From Streptomyces sp. NBC_00102 (GTDB taxonomy: Bacteria > Actinomycetota > Actinomycetes > Streptomycetales > Streptomycetaceae): a stretch of 64,000 bases of DNA. Below the pieces are notes generated by a model. It was not told where the DNA came from. It saw only the letters and a program-made list of their open reading frames with translations, and searched no databases. The translations under genes and the position numbers were made by a program. This document shows, one piece after another, positions 1 through 9,208 of this stretch. The stretch lies in contig NZ_JAPEMC010000001.1 in NCBI RefSeq assembly GCF_026343115.1, positions 2,232,001 to 2,296,000 of the forward strand, written 5' to 3'. The stretch's first letter is position 1. Each line of letters starts with the position of its first letter.

Positions 1-109
1 CAGATGGAAAACAACACAGCCTTTCGCGTCACTGCGGCCACGACAGACAATCAACAGATTCATTCACTGAGACCAGCCCATACCTGGCCCGCCCCCTAGG
101 AGCGTCCGG

Positions 110-964
110 TTGCCCGCGAGCAAGCACCACCAATGGAAGCCTCTTCCTGACACGGTCTCTTGTGCGAAGCGTCGGTTCGTCGCGCAGCTCAGAAAGGTTC
201 GTGAAGAAAGCCAGTGCACCCAGGCGGAGATCGCGCAAGCCATCCCGCTGGCCGCGAGCTCGCTGTCCAACCACCTGAACGGTGGCCGGGTACCCGAGGA
301 AGCTCATCTGGCCAGCCTCTTCGCGAACATCGAGACCGAGGTCATCGCCCGCGGCGGGCAGATGCCGTGCTCCCTCAGCACCCTGCTTGAACTGCGAGAG
401 AAAGCCCTGTTCAGGCACTGTGCGTGCTGTTCCCGGGATACGGCCGCCTCCGTGTCACTGTCGGAGACGTCTCCCGGAGGCGAAGCAGGGGAAGAGGAGC
501 CGCCGATTCCCCGCTCCGCACACCGGGTTCTGCCACGGCATCTCCGCACCCGCAGGTACGGCCGGCGGACCAAAATCGAGATACCGACGCGGACCGATGT
601 GCCGGTCCCCCTTCAGCAGGGGGACCGGCACACTTCCAGCTTTCTGGAAGAGACATGGCCGGCTGCAGTCAGCGAGCTCGCTGACACTCTGTCAACGAGC
701 CGGTACAGAGAGGCAGACATCATGATGTGGAGCGCCGCGACGAATCTCACCGCACATGATGTCCAGGTCTTCGTCGCCGGCTGCCGGGCCGCAGGGCTGG
801 AAGAGGCCGCCAACCAGGTCCTGACGACCGCCGCACGCCGAGACGCCCAGGCCGTCATCAGCATCGCTGCCGCGCTCCACGAGCAGAAGCAGTACGACGA
901 CGCTGGCCGCCTGCTGACAGCGGCGTCCCAGGCGCGCGAAGAAACCTTCACCCGGTCCAGATAA
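110..964 (+). CDS. XRE-like helix-turn-helix protein
   Basis: This 284-residue protein begins with a TTG codon. Residues about 23-80 look like a Cro/C1-type helix-turn-helix: QLRKVREESQCTQAEIAQAI, then LAASSLSNHLNGGRVP. The middle is low-complexity, rich in Arg, Pro and Ser. The C-terminal 80 residues are helical and Ala-rich and resemble the degenerate TPR-like tail found on many Streptomyces XRE regulators. I infer a DNA-binding regulator; target and ligand are unknown. It stands alone, about 95 bp before the next gene on the same strand. The start is uncertain because no strong ribosome-binding site is visible. Confidence 0.7.
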   Translation: MPASKHHQWKPLPDTVSCAKRRFVAQLRKVREESQCTQAEIAQAIPLAASSLSNHLNGGRVPEEAHLASLFANIETEVIARGGQMPCSLSTLLELREKALFRHCACCSRDTAASVSLSETSPGGEAGEEEPPIPRSAHRVLPRHLRTRRYGRRTKIEIPTRTDVPVPLQQGDRHTSSFLEETWPAAVSELADTLSTSRYREADIMMWSAATNLTAHDVQVFVAGCRAAGLEEAANQVLTTAARRDAQAVISIAAALHEQKQYDDAGRLLTAASQAREETFTRSR

Positions 965-1058
965 TGGGGATACGCGTGCAGCGGCCATCACCCGCCTGAA
1001 GTACCCCACCCCACAAATCCCCTGGCCCCAGCCGTGAGTCGCGTGCCAGAGTCGCCGT

Positions 1059-2085
1059 ATGACCATCAGATACCCCCGCCCCCTCCGCCCCGGTGACCGT
1101 GTCGCCGTCACCTCTCCCTCGTCCGGCGTTCCGGAGAGGCTCCGGGGGCGGTTCGACGCCGCGGTGCGGGTGGTGGAGGACCGGGGGTACGAGGTGGTGG
1201 TCGGGGCGTGCATGGACGGGTCCCGGCATGTCAGCGCGCCGGCGGGTGAACGGGCCGCCGAGTTCGAGGCGTTCCTGACCGATCCCGGCATTCGGGCCGT
1301 CGTGCCGCCGTGGGGCGGGGAGACGGCGATCGACGTGGTGCCGCTGATCGACTGGGAGAAGGTCGCCGCGGCCGAACCGACGTGGGTGGTCGGGTACTCG
1401 GACATAACGACGCTGATCACGCCGCTGACGCTGCTGTCCGGCACGGCGACCGTGCACGGCAGCAACCTCATGGACACGCCCTACCGGACGCCCGACGGCC
1501 TGCTCTCGTGGCTGGACGTCGTGGAGTCGGAGACTGGGAGCCGGTTCACCCAGTCCTCGCCCGGCCGGTACCGGTCCGCCGGCTGGGACGACTGGACCGG
1601 GAAGCCGGGGAACGACGACCTCGGCCTCGACACCGACGGCCGGTGGACCCGGCTCGACGGCGGCACCGGCGACGTGGACGTGACGGGGAGGCTCGTCGGC
1701 GGGTGCGTGGAGACGCTCGCCAATCTGGCGGGCAGCCGGTATCTGGACGTACGCGCCTTCGCCCGCGACCACGCGCCGGAGGGGCTCGTGGTCTACGTCG
1801 AGGCGTGTGAGGACAACGCCTTCACCATCTGCCGCAACCTCCACGGCCTGCGGATCAACGGCTTCTTCGACCACGCCAACGCCGTGCTCGTCGGCCGTAC
1901 TTCGGCCCCCGACGATGCCACCATGACGCAGCACGAGGCGGTGGTGGACGCCCTCGGGATGCTGGGCGTACCGATCGTCGCCGACGTCGAGTGCGGCCAT
2001 GTGTCCCCGCGCATGCCGTTCGTGAACGGTGCCCTGACCCGGGTCGTCCACATGTCGGGCCGCAGTGACGTGATCCAGAGCCTGG

Positions 2086-2090
<5 letters not shown>
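1059..2090 (+). CDS. S66 family LD-carboxypeptidase / MccF-like peptidase
   Basis: This 343-residue cytoplasmic protein has the serine peptidase S66 signature. An N-terminal PGDRVAVTSPSSG strand is followed by PPWGGE and the nucleophile motif GYSD (Ser114). The C-terminal part supplies the Glu (VYVEACEDN) and His (ECGHVSPR) of the Ser-Glu-His triad. Known members either trim the terminal D-Ala from muropeptide tetrapeptides (LdcA) or detoxify microcin C-type aminoacyl nucleotides (MccF). Which applies here cannot be told from sequence. It has its own start and is followed at once by a hexanucleotide repeat, so it is probably monocistronic. Confidence 0.88.
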
Positions 2091-2149
<59 letters not shown>

Positions 2150-2206
2150 AGCCGTGCCCGGGAAACGGGGTGGCTCCGGCCCCGACTCCCGTGCTGCACT
2201 GCCTCC

Positions 2207-2581
2207 ATGACCCTGAGCGTGGACGTGTTCCTGCTGGACGAGGACGGCGAGTCGCACGTGCAGGAGGTCCCCGAGGGCAGCTCGGACCTGGCAGGTCCGG
2301 AGGTCTGGCGGACGGCCGTCTGGGGGGCGGAGGCGGTACGGGCGCTCGGGGCTCGGTTCTTCCCCCGGCTCGTCGGCGGATGGCTCGTCGCGCAGCCCGA
2401 CGAGGTGATCGGGCTGCTGGACGAGTGCGCGCTGCTGCGGAGGAGCCTTGCTCCGATCGCCCGGGGCACGGCGCAGGGCGACTGCCCGGACGGTGTGCGG
2501 GCGATCGGCGACCGGCTCACGAACATCGAGGCGGCCTGCCACCGGGCCCTGGCGATCGGCGGGGGCGTCCTCGTCTGGTGA
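2207..2581 (+). CDS. Conserved small acidic protein, unknown function
   Basis: This is a 124-residue acidic protein of unknown function. The start ATG lies about 60 bp after the hexanucleotide repeat. Its N-terminal half has a VDVFLLDEDGESHVQEVP strand pair. Its C-terminal half is helical (LLDECALLRRSL, AIGDRLTNIEAACHRALAIGG). There is no signal peptide or membrane segment. Strong G/C bias at third codon positions supports real coding. I do not recognise a family. It reads like one of the small immunity-like or housekeeping proteins frequent in Streptomyces, but that is only an impression. Confidence 0.65.
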   Translation: MTLSVDVFLLDEDGESHVQEVPEGSSDLAGPEVWRTAVWGAEAVRALGARFFPRLVGGWLVAQPDEVIGLLDECALLRRSLAPIARGTAQGDCPDGVRAIGDRLTNIEAACHRALAIGGGVLVW

Positions 2582-2922
2582 GGGCTCCCCCGGCACCCCA
2601 CACCGAGCCCGGCCCACGTGTCCCGGCCCGGCGCCCCCACCCTCGGCACCCCAGACCGAGCCCGGCCCGGCGCCCCCACCCCGGCACCCCGGCGCGACCC
2701 GGGACGTGCCCGCGCTCCCACCGCCCACCGCACGCCCCACCGCACGCCCTGCTCACCGCGCTCACCTGTGGTTACGTTGATGGACGCACTGCGGCCCGCC
2801 GGGGCTCCGCAGGGACAGGGGAGAGCCCGGTCCGGATCGCGGTGTGTGCTCCACCGGGCCGCGCCGGGCCAGACCTGGCGGGCCCGCCGGAGCCAGTCGT
2901 ACCCCGAACCGGAGGTTCCGGC
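2582..2922. other. Gene-free stretch with imperfect GC-rich direct repeats
   Basis: No convincing gene lies here. The first 120 bp hold two imperfect copies (about 2621-2653 and 2667-2696) of a unit of roughly 30 bp rich in CCCGGCGCCCCCACC and CGGCACCCC. The right part is the promoter region and ribosome-binding site (GGAGG at 2911-2915) of the secreted peptidoglycan-binding protein. Confidence 0.6.
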
Positions 2923-3369
2923 ATGACCGTCTCCCGTACCGCCTCCTCATCCGTTCCTCCCGCGCGCCCGTCAGCCCGCAGGCGCCGTGTCGTCGCCCTC
3001 GCGGGTGCCGCGGCGCTGACCCTGGGGGCCCTCGCGGTCGCACCCGGGGCTGCCGCCGCCCCGGAGACGGCCGCGCCCACCGTGGCCGCCGTGCCGGGCG
3101 GGTGCGCGTACACCGCCACCTCGAACCGGCCGGTGCTCCGGTCCGGCAGCAGCGGGGCCGCGGTGAAGCAGGCGCAGTGCCTGAGCAACGTGTGGGGCGG
3201 GCTGGTGCCGAAGCTCAAGGTGGACGGGAAGTTCGGGGCGGCCACGCAGACGAAGATCAAGTGGATCCAGGGGTGTCACGGGCTGCGTGAGGACGGCGTG
3301 ATCGGCGCGCTGACGTGGGAGGCGCTGTACTACCCGGTGCCCGACTGCTACGACACGTATCCGTCCTGA
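2923..3369 (+). CDS. Secreted peptidoglycan-binding domain protein
   Basis: This 148-residue exported protein starts at the ATG 7 bp after a GGAGG site. Residues 1-47 form a signal peptide: Arg-rich n-region (SARRRR), hydrophobic stretch (VVALAGAAALTLGALAVAPG) and an AAA cleavage site. The mature part carries a PG_binding_1 domain: LRSGSSGAAVKQAQCLSNVWG, then VDGKFGAATQTKIKWIQ and DGVIGALTWEALY. Two Cys pairs probably form disulphides. No catalytic domain is attached, so I infer a small cell-wall-associated binding protein. Its 3' end overlaps the convergent TetR gene by about 22 bp. Confidence 0.85.
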   Translation: MTVSRTASSSVPPARPSARRRRVVALAGAAALTLGALAVAPGAAAAPETAAPTVAAVPGGCAYTATSNRPVLRSGSSGAAVKQAQCLSNVWGGLVPKLKVDGKFGAATQTKIKWIQGCHGLREDGVIGALTWEALYYPVPDCYDTYPS

Positions 3370-4046
3370 CTCCCGCCGTCCGGCCGGCCCACCCCGTCCG
3401 GCCGGCCCACCCCGTCCGCCCCCGTGACCAGGGTCTGGAGCGCCGGCGCGTAGAGGTCCGCGAGGCGCTCCGGGGTGGTGCGGGATCCCTCCCCCTCGGG
3501 GTGCAGGGCGAGGGCCGCGCCGAGGCCGAGGAGTTGGCCCGCGACGAGTTCGGCACGGAGCCGGCCGTCGGGCCCCGGCAGCCGCGCGGCCAGCCGGTCG
3601 GTGACCTGCTCGTGGAACCGGTGCCGCAGCAGGACGCGTTCGTCGCGGTTGCCCAGCGAGAAGACCACCCGCAGGAAAGGGTCCGAGCCGGATGCCCGGC
3701 GGCGGCGCACGAGTGTGAGCACCATGTGCCGGCCCAACCGGTCCAACGGGGCGTCGAAGATCGCGTCGGCCTCGGGGCCGAAGTCGGCGACGGCGTTGAA
3801 GAGCTCGTCCTTGCGGCCGAAGTGCTTGACCACCAGGGACGGGCTCACTCCGGCGTCGGCCGCGATGCCCCTGATGGTGACCTCGGCGTACGGGTTCCGC
3901 ATGAACGCCCGCCGGGCCGCCAGCAGGATCGCCGCCTTGCCGCTGCCGGAGTCCGGCGCCACCGATGCCTCCGGGCGAGACCCCGCCGGCTCCGGTGATC
4001 CGTGCGGTCCCGGCGGTACGGCGTGCGCTGCGGCCCGACCGGTCAT
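3348..4046 (-). CDS. TetR family transcriptional regulator
   Basis: This 232-residue regulator has a TetR_N helix-turn-helix near residues 35-80: KAAILLAARRAFMRNPYAEV, then TIRGIAADAGVSPSLVVKHFGRKDELF. The ligand-binding C-terminal domain is of the TetR_C type seen in many actinobacterial efflux regulators. The start ATG overlaps the stop of the upstream MFS gene in an ATGA arrangement at 4043-4046, so the two are translationally coupled. I infer that it represses the mfs-tetR operon, possibly through the inverted repeat at 5672-5714. The open frame continues far upstream in antisense-like sequence, but that part lacks TetR homology. Confidence 0.88.
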   Translation of the reverse strand: MTGRAAAHAVPPGPHGSPEPAGSRPEASVAPDSGSGKAAILLAARRAFMRNPYAEVTIRGIAADAGVSPSLVVKHFGRKDELFNAVADFGPEADAIFDAPLDRLGRHMVLTLVRRRRASGSDPFLRVVFSLGNRDERVLLRHRFHEQVTDRLAARLPGPDGRLRAELVAGQLLGLGAALALHPEGEGSRTTPERLADLYAPALQTLVTGADGVGRPDGVGRPDGGSQDGYVS

Positions 4047-5578
4047 GCGCCCTCCTGAATGGCTGCGGCCGGCGCACCTGCCTTCCGGTCCGCCCGCTTG
4101 TTCGTACCTTCGACCGTACCCGTCTTCGCACCACCCGTTCCCGGCAGCAGCAGCGTGACCAGCAGCGCGAGCACGGCGGCGGCTCCGGCGATCAGGAAGA
4201 CCAGCTGGTACGCGTGGAGCGTCGGGGCGGTGAGGCCGCCGACCTCGAAGGTGACGTTGCTCAGCACGGCGGCGACGGCGGCGCTGCAGAAGGCCTGGCC
4301 GACCGAGCGCATCAGGGTGTTCAGCCCGTTCGCGGCGCCGGTCTCGCTGACCGGTACCGCCCGCATCACCAGTGCGGGGAGCGCGGAGTAGGCGATGGCG
4401 GTGCCCGCCGCGACGACGGTCGCGCCGGCCACGATCGTCCAGAGGCTGTGGCTGGTGAAGTAACGGACGCCGTATCCGACGGCGATGATCACCGAGGCCA
4501 GCGCCAGGCTGACCTTCGGCCCGTACGCGCCGGAGATGCGCGCCGAGACGGGCGACAGCAGCACCATGGCGACCCCGCCGGGCAGCAGGCAGAGCCCGCT
4601 GACGACGATCGAGGCGCCGAGTCCGTACCCGGTGACCTTCGGTTCCTGCACCATCTGCCCGGTCACCAGGGAGTTGGCGTAGAAGGCGAAGCCGATGAGG
4701 AGCGCCGCGAGGTTGGCGTAGAGGACGGCGGGGCGGGCGGAGACCCGGAGGTCGACCATCGGGCTCGCCGCGCGGAGTTCGTACACGCCCCAGAGCAGCC
4801 CGATGACCACGGCGGCGACCAGGAGGCCGAGGGTGGCCGGGGAGGTCCAGCCCCAGTCGCCGCCCTGGGTGACGGGGAGCAGCAGGCAGACGAGTACGGC
4901 GGCGAGCCCGAGCCCGCCGACCGCGTCGAAGCGGCCCCGGTCGCGCACCGGTGACTCCGGCACGAAGAGGAACACCAGCACGATGTCGATCAGGGCGATC
5001 ACGCCGGACACCCAGAACATGGTGTGCCAGTCGAAGTGCTCCACGACGAACGCGGCGACCGGTACGCCCACGGCCGCGCCGATCCCGAGCGTGGAGCTCA
5101 TCAGGGCGACGGCCGGCAGCACGCGCTCCGGGGGGAGTTCGTCGCGCAGGATGCTGATGCCCAGCGGTACGACGGCGAGCGCCGCGCCCTGGAGCGCGCG
5201 GCCGGTGATGAGGACGCCGATGTGGGAGCTGATCGCGCAGAGCACGGAACCGGCGAGGAGCGAGACGAGCGAGGCGAGCAGCACGCGTCGCTTGCCGTAC
5301 ATGTCTCCGACGCGGCCGAGGACCGGGGTGAAGACCGCTCCGGTCAGCAGGGTGATGGTCACGAGCCAGCTCGCGGCGGACGGGGTGGCGCCGGTGAGCT
5401 CCGGGATGTGCGGCAGCAGCGGGACGACGAGCGTCTGCATGACCGCGACGACGACGCCGCAGAAGGCGAGGATGGCCATCGCCAGGCTGGGCGACTTCGG
5501 GACTCCGGCGCCCTTTCCGGCAGTCGGGGCGGTGGGCCGGGCGGGCGTCGGGGGCGGGGTGGGTATGTCCGCTGGCAT
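4043..5578 (-). CDS. MFS drug-efflux transporter (DHA2-like)
   Basis: This is a 511-residue major facilitator protein with about 14 hydrophobic segments. It starts at MPADIPTPP, behind the site CCCGGAG six bases upstream. Motif A-like VGDMYGKRR follows the second helix and LLTGAVFTPVLGRV lies in helix 2. The order and length fit the 14-TM DHA2 group of proton-driven multidrug exporters. The frame is open upstream through a 9-bp tandem repeat and would add a Pro-His-Arg-Leu-rich stretch that is unlikely to be translated. It is coupled to the tetR gene, which suggests inducible efflux; the substrate is unknown. Confidence 0.88.
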   Translation of the reverse strand: MPADIPTPPPTPARPTAPTAGKGAGVPKSPSLAMAILAFCGVVVAVMQTLVVPLLPHIPELTGATPSAASWLVTITLLTGAVFTPVLGRVGDMYGKRRVLLASLVSLLAGSVLCAISSHIGVLITGRALQGAALAVVPLGISILRDELPPERVLPAVALMSSTLGIGAAVGVPVAAFVVEHFDWHTMFWVSGVIALIDIVLVFLFVPESPVRDRGRFDAVGGLGLAAVLVCLLLPVTQGGDWGWTSPATLGLLVAAVVIGLLWGVYELRAASPMVDLRVSARPAVLYANLAALLIGFAFYANSLVTGQMVQEPKVTGYGLGASIVVSGLCLLPGGVAMVLLSPVSARISGAYGPKVSLALASVIIAVGYGVRYFTSHSLWTIVAGATVVAAGTAIAYSALPALVMRAVPVSETGAANGLNTLMRSVGQAFCSAAVAAVLSNVTFEVGGLTAPTLHAYQLVFLIAGAAAVLALLVTLLLPGTGGAKTGTVEGTNKRADRKAGAPAAAIQEGA

Positions 5579-5592
5579 GCGTTCTCCGGGAA

Positions 5593-5660
5593 GGCGGTGA
5601 GGGCGGTGAAGGCGGTGAAGGCGGTGAGGGCGGTGAAGGCGGTGAGGGCGGTGAGGGCGG
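5593..5660. repeat. 9-bp tandem repeat GGCGGTGA(A/G)
   Basis: Seven 9-bp units plus a partial eighth lie directly upstream of the MFS ribosome-binding site. Units differ only at the last base. They occupy what should be the 5' untranslated region of the mfs-tetR operon. Confidence 0.9.
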
Positions 5661-5671
5661 GCACGCCCGAC

Positions 5672-5714
5672 GGGTGCACAGGCGTTCACCCCCAGGGTAA
5701 ACGCCTGTGCACCC
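5672..5714. promoter_or_regulatory. Perfect 15-bp inverted repeat, putative TetR operator
   Basis: The arms 5672-5686 (GGGTGCACAGGCGTT) and 5700-5714 are perfect inverted copies separated by 13 bp. The element lies between the divergent mfs-tetR operon and the small membrane gene at 5831. No gene ends here, so it is unlikely to be a terminator. An operator for the local TetR is the simplest reading, although the arms and spacer are longer than most TetR sites. Confidence 0.5.
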
Positions 5715-5830
5715 CTGTGTCCCCGGGGTCCGTGGTTCGGGCACGTATCGGCGCGTTAGCCTCGGAATCCCCGGACGCGGGACGCGTCGGCACGGGGCCT
5801 GACGACAACACGAAAGCGAAGGTGCCTGCC

Positions 5831-6133
5831 ATGGCGAAGATTCCGGCAGCGGCGGTGGCGGCGAGCGGGCTCGTCGGCGGTTACGGGGTGGCCCGGTGGA
5901 CCCGGAAGCGGCCCCTGGGCGGCGCCGCGCTCGCCGTCGCCGGGGCGGCCGCCGCGTACGAGTGGAACAGGACGGCCGGCCCCCGCGCCGCCGCCGGGCT
6001 GACCACGGCGTACGTCGCCGCCTTCGCCGGCTCGCACGTGCTCGCCAAGAAGCTCGGCGCCTGGCCCGCCGTCTTCACCGTCGCCGGCGGGGTCGCCGCC
6101 GCCTCCTGGGCCGTCACCCGCCGCGCGGCCTGA
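5831..6133 (+). CDS. Small membrane protein, unknown function
   Basis: This 100-residue protein starts at ATG (MAKIPAAAVAASG) with a weak GAAGG site upstream. It has three or four short hydrophobic Gly/Ala-rich segments separated by basic turns (ARWTRKRPLGG, EWNRTAGPRAA). The product is probably an integral membrane protein of unknown function. It is divergent from the mfs-tetR operon and shares its promoter region, including the 15-bp inverted repeat, so it might share regulation. Its 3' end faces the convergent DUF445 gene. Confidence 0.65.
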   Translation: MAKIPAAAVAASGLVGGYGVARWTRKRPLGGAALAVAGAAAAYEWNRTAGPRAAAGLTTAYVAAFAGSHVLAKKLGAWPAVFTVAGGVAAASWAVTRRAA

Positions 6134-6221
6134 GCGACCCGGGGCACCCCGGTCGTCCCGGTCGCCGGGCGGGAACACCACCCCCGGCGACCGGGACGGA
6201 CATGACGTGCGGATCCCGGCC

Positions 6222-7691
6222 TTATCCCCCCAGGGCCCGCGACACCGTGTAGATCGCGAGTCCGGCGAGCGCGCCGACCACCGTGCCGTTGATCCGGATG
6301 AACTGGAGGTCCCGGCCGATGTGGGCCTCGATCTTCCTCGACGTCTGGTCGGCGTCCCAGCCCGCCACGGTGTCGCTGATCAGCGAGGTGATCTCGGTGC
6401 GGTAGGTGGTGACGACGTAGGCCGCCGCGTCCTCCAGCCACCCCTCCAGCTTGGCCTGAAGCCGCTGGTCCGTGGCGAGGCGGGCGCCCAGGGACATCAG
6501 TGAGGCCCGCGCCCGCAGCCGCAGTTCGCTCCGCTCGTCCTCGGCCGCCGCGAGGATCATCGTGCGTACGGAGGACCAGACGGAGGCGATCACGTCCTGC
6601 ACCTCGCGGCGCCCCAGGATCTCCGACTTCAGCCGCTCCACCCGCTCCCGGGTGTCCGGGTCCGTCTGGAGGTCGGCGGCGAAGTCCGCCAGGAACGTGT
6701 CGATGGAGTCGCGCGCCGGGTGGCCCGGCATGTCCCGCATCTCCGTGACGAACCGCAGCAGTTCCTTGTAGACCCGCTCCCCCACGCGCTTGTCGACGAA
6801 TCTCGGGGTCCAGCCGGGCGCACCGCCCTGCACCGCGTCCATCACCGCGTCACCGTGCAGAACCAGCCAGTCGTGCGCGCGGACGCAGACCAGGTCCACG
6901 ACCTTGCGGTGACCGCCGTCGGCCACCACCTTCTCCAGCATCTTCCCGAGCCCGGGGCCCACCTCCACCGCGTCGGCCCGCCGGGTGATCGCCTCACCGA
7001 CGATGGCCTGTACGTCGGCGTCCCGCAGCACGGTCAGCGCCCCGCGCAGCGCCGTCGCCAGTTCGGCGGTGACCCGGTCGGCGTGGGCCGGTTCCGCGAG
7101 CCAGGCGCCGACCCGCCCGCCGACGCCCAGCGCGTGGATACGGCCCCGCACCACGTCCGCGGAGAGGAAGTTCTCGCCCACGAACGAACCCAGCGACGCC
7201 CCCAGTTGGTCCTTCTTCGTCGGGATGATCGCGGTGTGCGGGATGGGCAGGCCGAGCGGCCGCCGGAAGAGAGCCGTCACGGCGAACCAGTCGGCGAGCG
7301 CACCCACCATGCCCGCCTCGGCCGCGGCGGCGACGTAGCCGGGCCAGCCGCCCACACCGGAGTTCTTCGCCCAGGTGGCGAGCGTGTAGACGACCGCGAC
7401 CAGCAGCAACAGCCCGGTGGCGGTGATCTTCATCCGGCGCACCCCGCGCCGTTTCTCCTCGTCGGCGGCGGTGTACGCGAAGGCGGCCAGGGGCGCGGCG
7501 GCCCGTCCGGCGCCGCGCGGAGCCCGTGCCGTACCGTCGGCAGCGACGCCGTCCGGGCCACCGCCGGGGCCCGCCCCGGCGCCCCGGCCCTCCGTCACGC
7601 CGGCCGGGGCTCCCGTCCTCCCGCCGTGATCCGGATGAGCGTCCGTGCCGTGTTCCGGCCCCGTGCCCGCGCCCGGTTCATTACCATCCAC
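6222..7691 (-). CDS. DUF445 family membrane protein
   Basis: This is a DUF445 protein of about 489 residues. After a disordered Gly/Pro-rich N-terminus comes the conserved block FAYTAADEEKRRGVRRMK, then a transmembrane helix (ITATGLLLLVAVVYTLATWA). The DUF445 hallmark AAAEAGMVGALADWFAVTALFRRP follows, with HTAIIPTKKDQLGASLGSFVGENFL. A long helical region leads to a C-terminal membrane segment (INGTVVGALAGLAIYTVSRALGG). The family function is unknown; members resemble YheB/YjiN membrane proteins. I chose the GTG at 7691 because upstream codons look non-native and GAGGCGGGA lies just before it. Starts further upstream remain possible. Confidence 0.8.
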   Translation of the reverse strand: MDGNEPGAGTGPEHGTDAHPDHGGRTGAPAGVTEGRGAGAGPGGGPDGVAADGTARAPRGAGRAAAPLAAFAYTAADEEKRRGVRRMKITATGLLLLVAVVYTLATWAKNSGVGGWPGYVAAAAEAGMVGALADWFAVTALFRRPLGLPIPHTAIIPTKKDQLGASLGSFVGENFLSADVVRGRIHALGVGGRVGAWLAEPAHADRVTAELATALRGALTVLRDADVQAIVGEAITRRADAVEVGPGLGKMLEKVVADGGHRKVVDLVCVRAHDWLVLHGDAVMDAVQGGAPGWTPRFVDKRVGERVYKELLRFVTEMRDMPGHPARDSIDTFLADFAADLQTDPDTRERVERLKSEILGRREVQDVIASVWSSVRTMILAAAEDERSELRLRARASLMSLGARLATDQRLQAKLEGWLEDAAAYVVTTYRTEITSLISDTVAGWDADQTSRKIEAHIGRDLQFIRINGTVVGALAGLAIYTVSRALGG

Positions 7692-7897
7692 CGCGTCCCG
7701 CCTCGCTTTCTGCCGTGTACCGGTCCGCCGTACGCCCGGTCGCCCCGACCGCGCCACCCGTTCGCGTACACGTCTTCCCCCCGCTGTACGCATTGTCCCC
7801 ACTGTCCTACTCCCGGGCCGCCCGCCCAGTTCCCGGCGGCCCGTCGCACACCGGCTTCCCCGGCCCCCGGGGCCGAGCACGAGGAGACGTACCGCAC

Positions 7898-9208
7898 ATG
7901 TCCAGGGTCGCCCGTAGTGACCAGGCCGGACCGGACCCCGGCCCCCACGAGCCCGGCCCCCGCGAGCCCGGCTCCCACGCGCCCGGCCGGGGCTCCGGCC
8001 TCCGCAGGCGTGCCCTGCTGCCCGCCCTCGTGACCGGTACCGCCGTGCTCGCCGCGGCGCTCGCCCTCGGTACGGCGCGGTTCACCGACCCCCGTGACAC
8101 CGACGTGCGGGCGTCCGGCGAGCACCCCTCGGGGCGGGAGTCCGCCGGAGCGGGCGGCCGGTGGGTCGCCACCTGGACCGCGGCGCCGGTACGCGCCGCC
8201 CCGGCCGGCACCTACGCTCCGGCGGGCACGACCGTACGCAACACCGTGCACACCAGCACCGGCGGTTACGCGGCGCGCATCACCCTCTCGAACCTCTTCG
8301 GCACCGGCGCGCTGGTGGTCGACCGGGCGCGGGTGGGCTCCCACGCGGTGACGTTCGACGGCGCGAGCAGGGTCACCGTCCCGGCGGGCGGGCAGGTCGT
8401 GAGCGACTCCGTCCGTACGAGGATCGCGGCCGACTCGGACCTCGTGGTGTCCTTCCGTACGCCCGTGACCGGCGGGCACATCACCCAGCACCCCGCCTCG
8501 TTCCAGACCTCGTACCTGGTCGACGCCCGCACCACCCGGCCCATCGACGAGTGGCGCTACCTGACGGCCGTGGACGTCTTCAGCACGGCCGCCTCGGGCA
8601 CCGTCGTGACGTTCGGCGACTCGCTCACGGCGGGCAGCGGCTCCACCCCCGATGCCGACAGACGCTGGCCGGACCTGCTCTCCGACCGCCTGAAGGGCAG
8701 CTGGGGCGTGGCGAACGAGGGCATCTCGGGGAACCGGCTGCTGTCGGACGGCCGGGGCGGCATCGCGGGCGTCACCCGCTTCGAGCGGGACGCGCTGGGC
8801 GTCACGGGAGTGCGTACCGTGATCGTCGCGCTCGGCATCAACGACGCCCAGACCGCCGCCTGGCACTTGGACCCGCAGCGGGTGGTGGACGCCCTGCGCC
8901 GGCTCACCGACCAGGCCCACGCCCGGGGGCTGCGGGTGATCGGGGTGACCCTGACCCCGTTCGAAGGCATCGCGAACTTCACGCCGTCCCGCGAGGCCAT
9001 CCGGCAGGAGGTCAACGAACAGATCCGGGCCGGCGGGGTGTTCGACGCGTACGTGGACTTCGACGAGGTGGTCCGCGACCCGGCCGCACCGCGACGCATC
9101 CGGGCGGACTACGACAGCGGCGACCATCTGCACTTCAACGACCGGGGCTACCAGGCCCTCGCCGACAGCATCGACCCCGGCCTGCTGTCCGGCGGCCCGA
9201 AGCGCTGA
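7898..9208 (+). CDS. Secreted SGNH/GDSL-family hydrolase
   Basis: This 436-residue protein starts at MSRVARSDQ behind GAGGAG. Residues about 35-60 form an Arg-led hydrophobic signal or anchor segment (RRRALLPALVTGTAVLAAAL). A first domain (GGRWVATWTAAPVRA onward) is the beta-rich part usual in actinobacterial GDSL esterases. The SGNH domain then has block I GDSLTAGSGS, block II Gly in NEGISGNRLL, block III Asn in LGINDAQ and block V DHLHFND near the C-terminus. Relatives hydrolyse acyl or acetyl esters; the substrate is not predictable. It is divergent from the DUF445 gene. Confidence 0.9.
   Translation: MSRVARSDQAGPDPGPHEPGPREPGSHAPGRGSGLRRRALLPALVTGTAVLAAALALGTARFTDPRDTDVRASGEHPSGRESAGAGGRWVATWTAAPVRAAPAGTYAPAGTTVRNTVHTSTGGYAARITLSNLFGTGALVVDRARVGSHAVTFDGASRVTVPAGGQVVSDSVRTRIAADSDLVVSFRTPVTGGHITQHPASFQTSYLVDARTTRPIDEWRYLTAVDVFSTAASGTVVTFGDSLTAGSGSTPDADRRWPDLLSDRLKGSWGVANEGISGNRLLSDGRGGIAGVTRFERDALGVTGVRTVIVALGINDAQTAAWHLDPQRVVDALRRLTDQAHARGLRVIGVTLTPFEGIANFTPSREAIRQEVNEQIRAGGVFDAYVDFDEVVRDPAAPRRIRADYDSGDHLHFNDRGYQALADSIDPGLLSGGPKR

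Noticed and set aside
29..418. Minus-strand frame at the left edge
   Set aside because: It is antisense to the helix-turn-helix protein and shows no recognisable domain.
4047..5744. N-terminal extension of the TetR frame to nearly 800 residues
   Set aside because: The extra part is antisense-like Arg-rich sequence in another frame of the MFS gene. The ATGA overlap at 4043-4046 marks the real TetR start.
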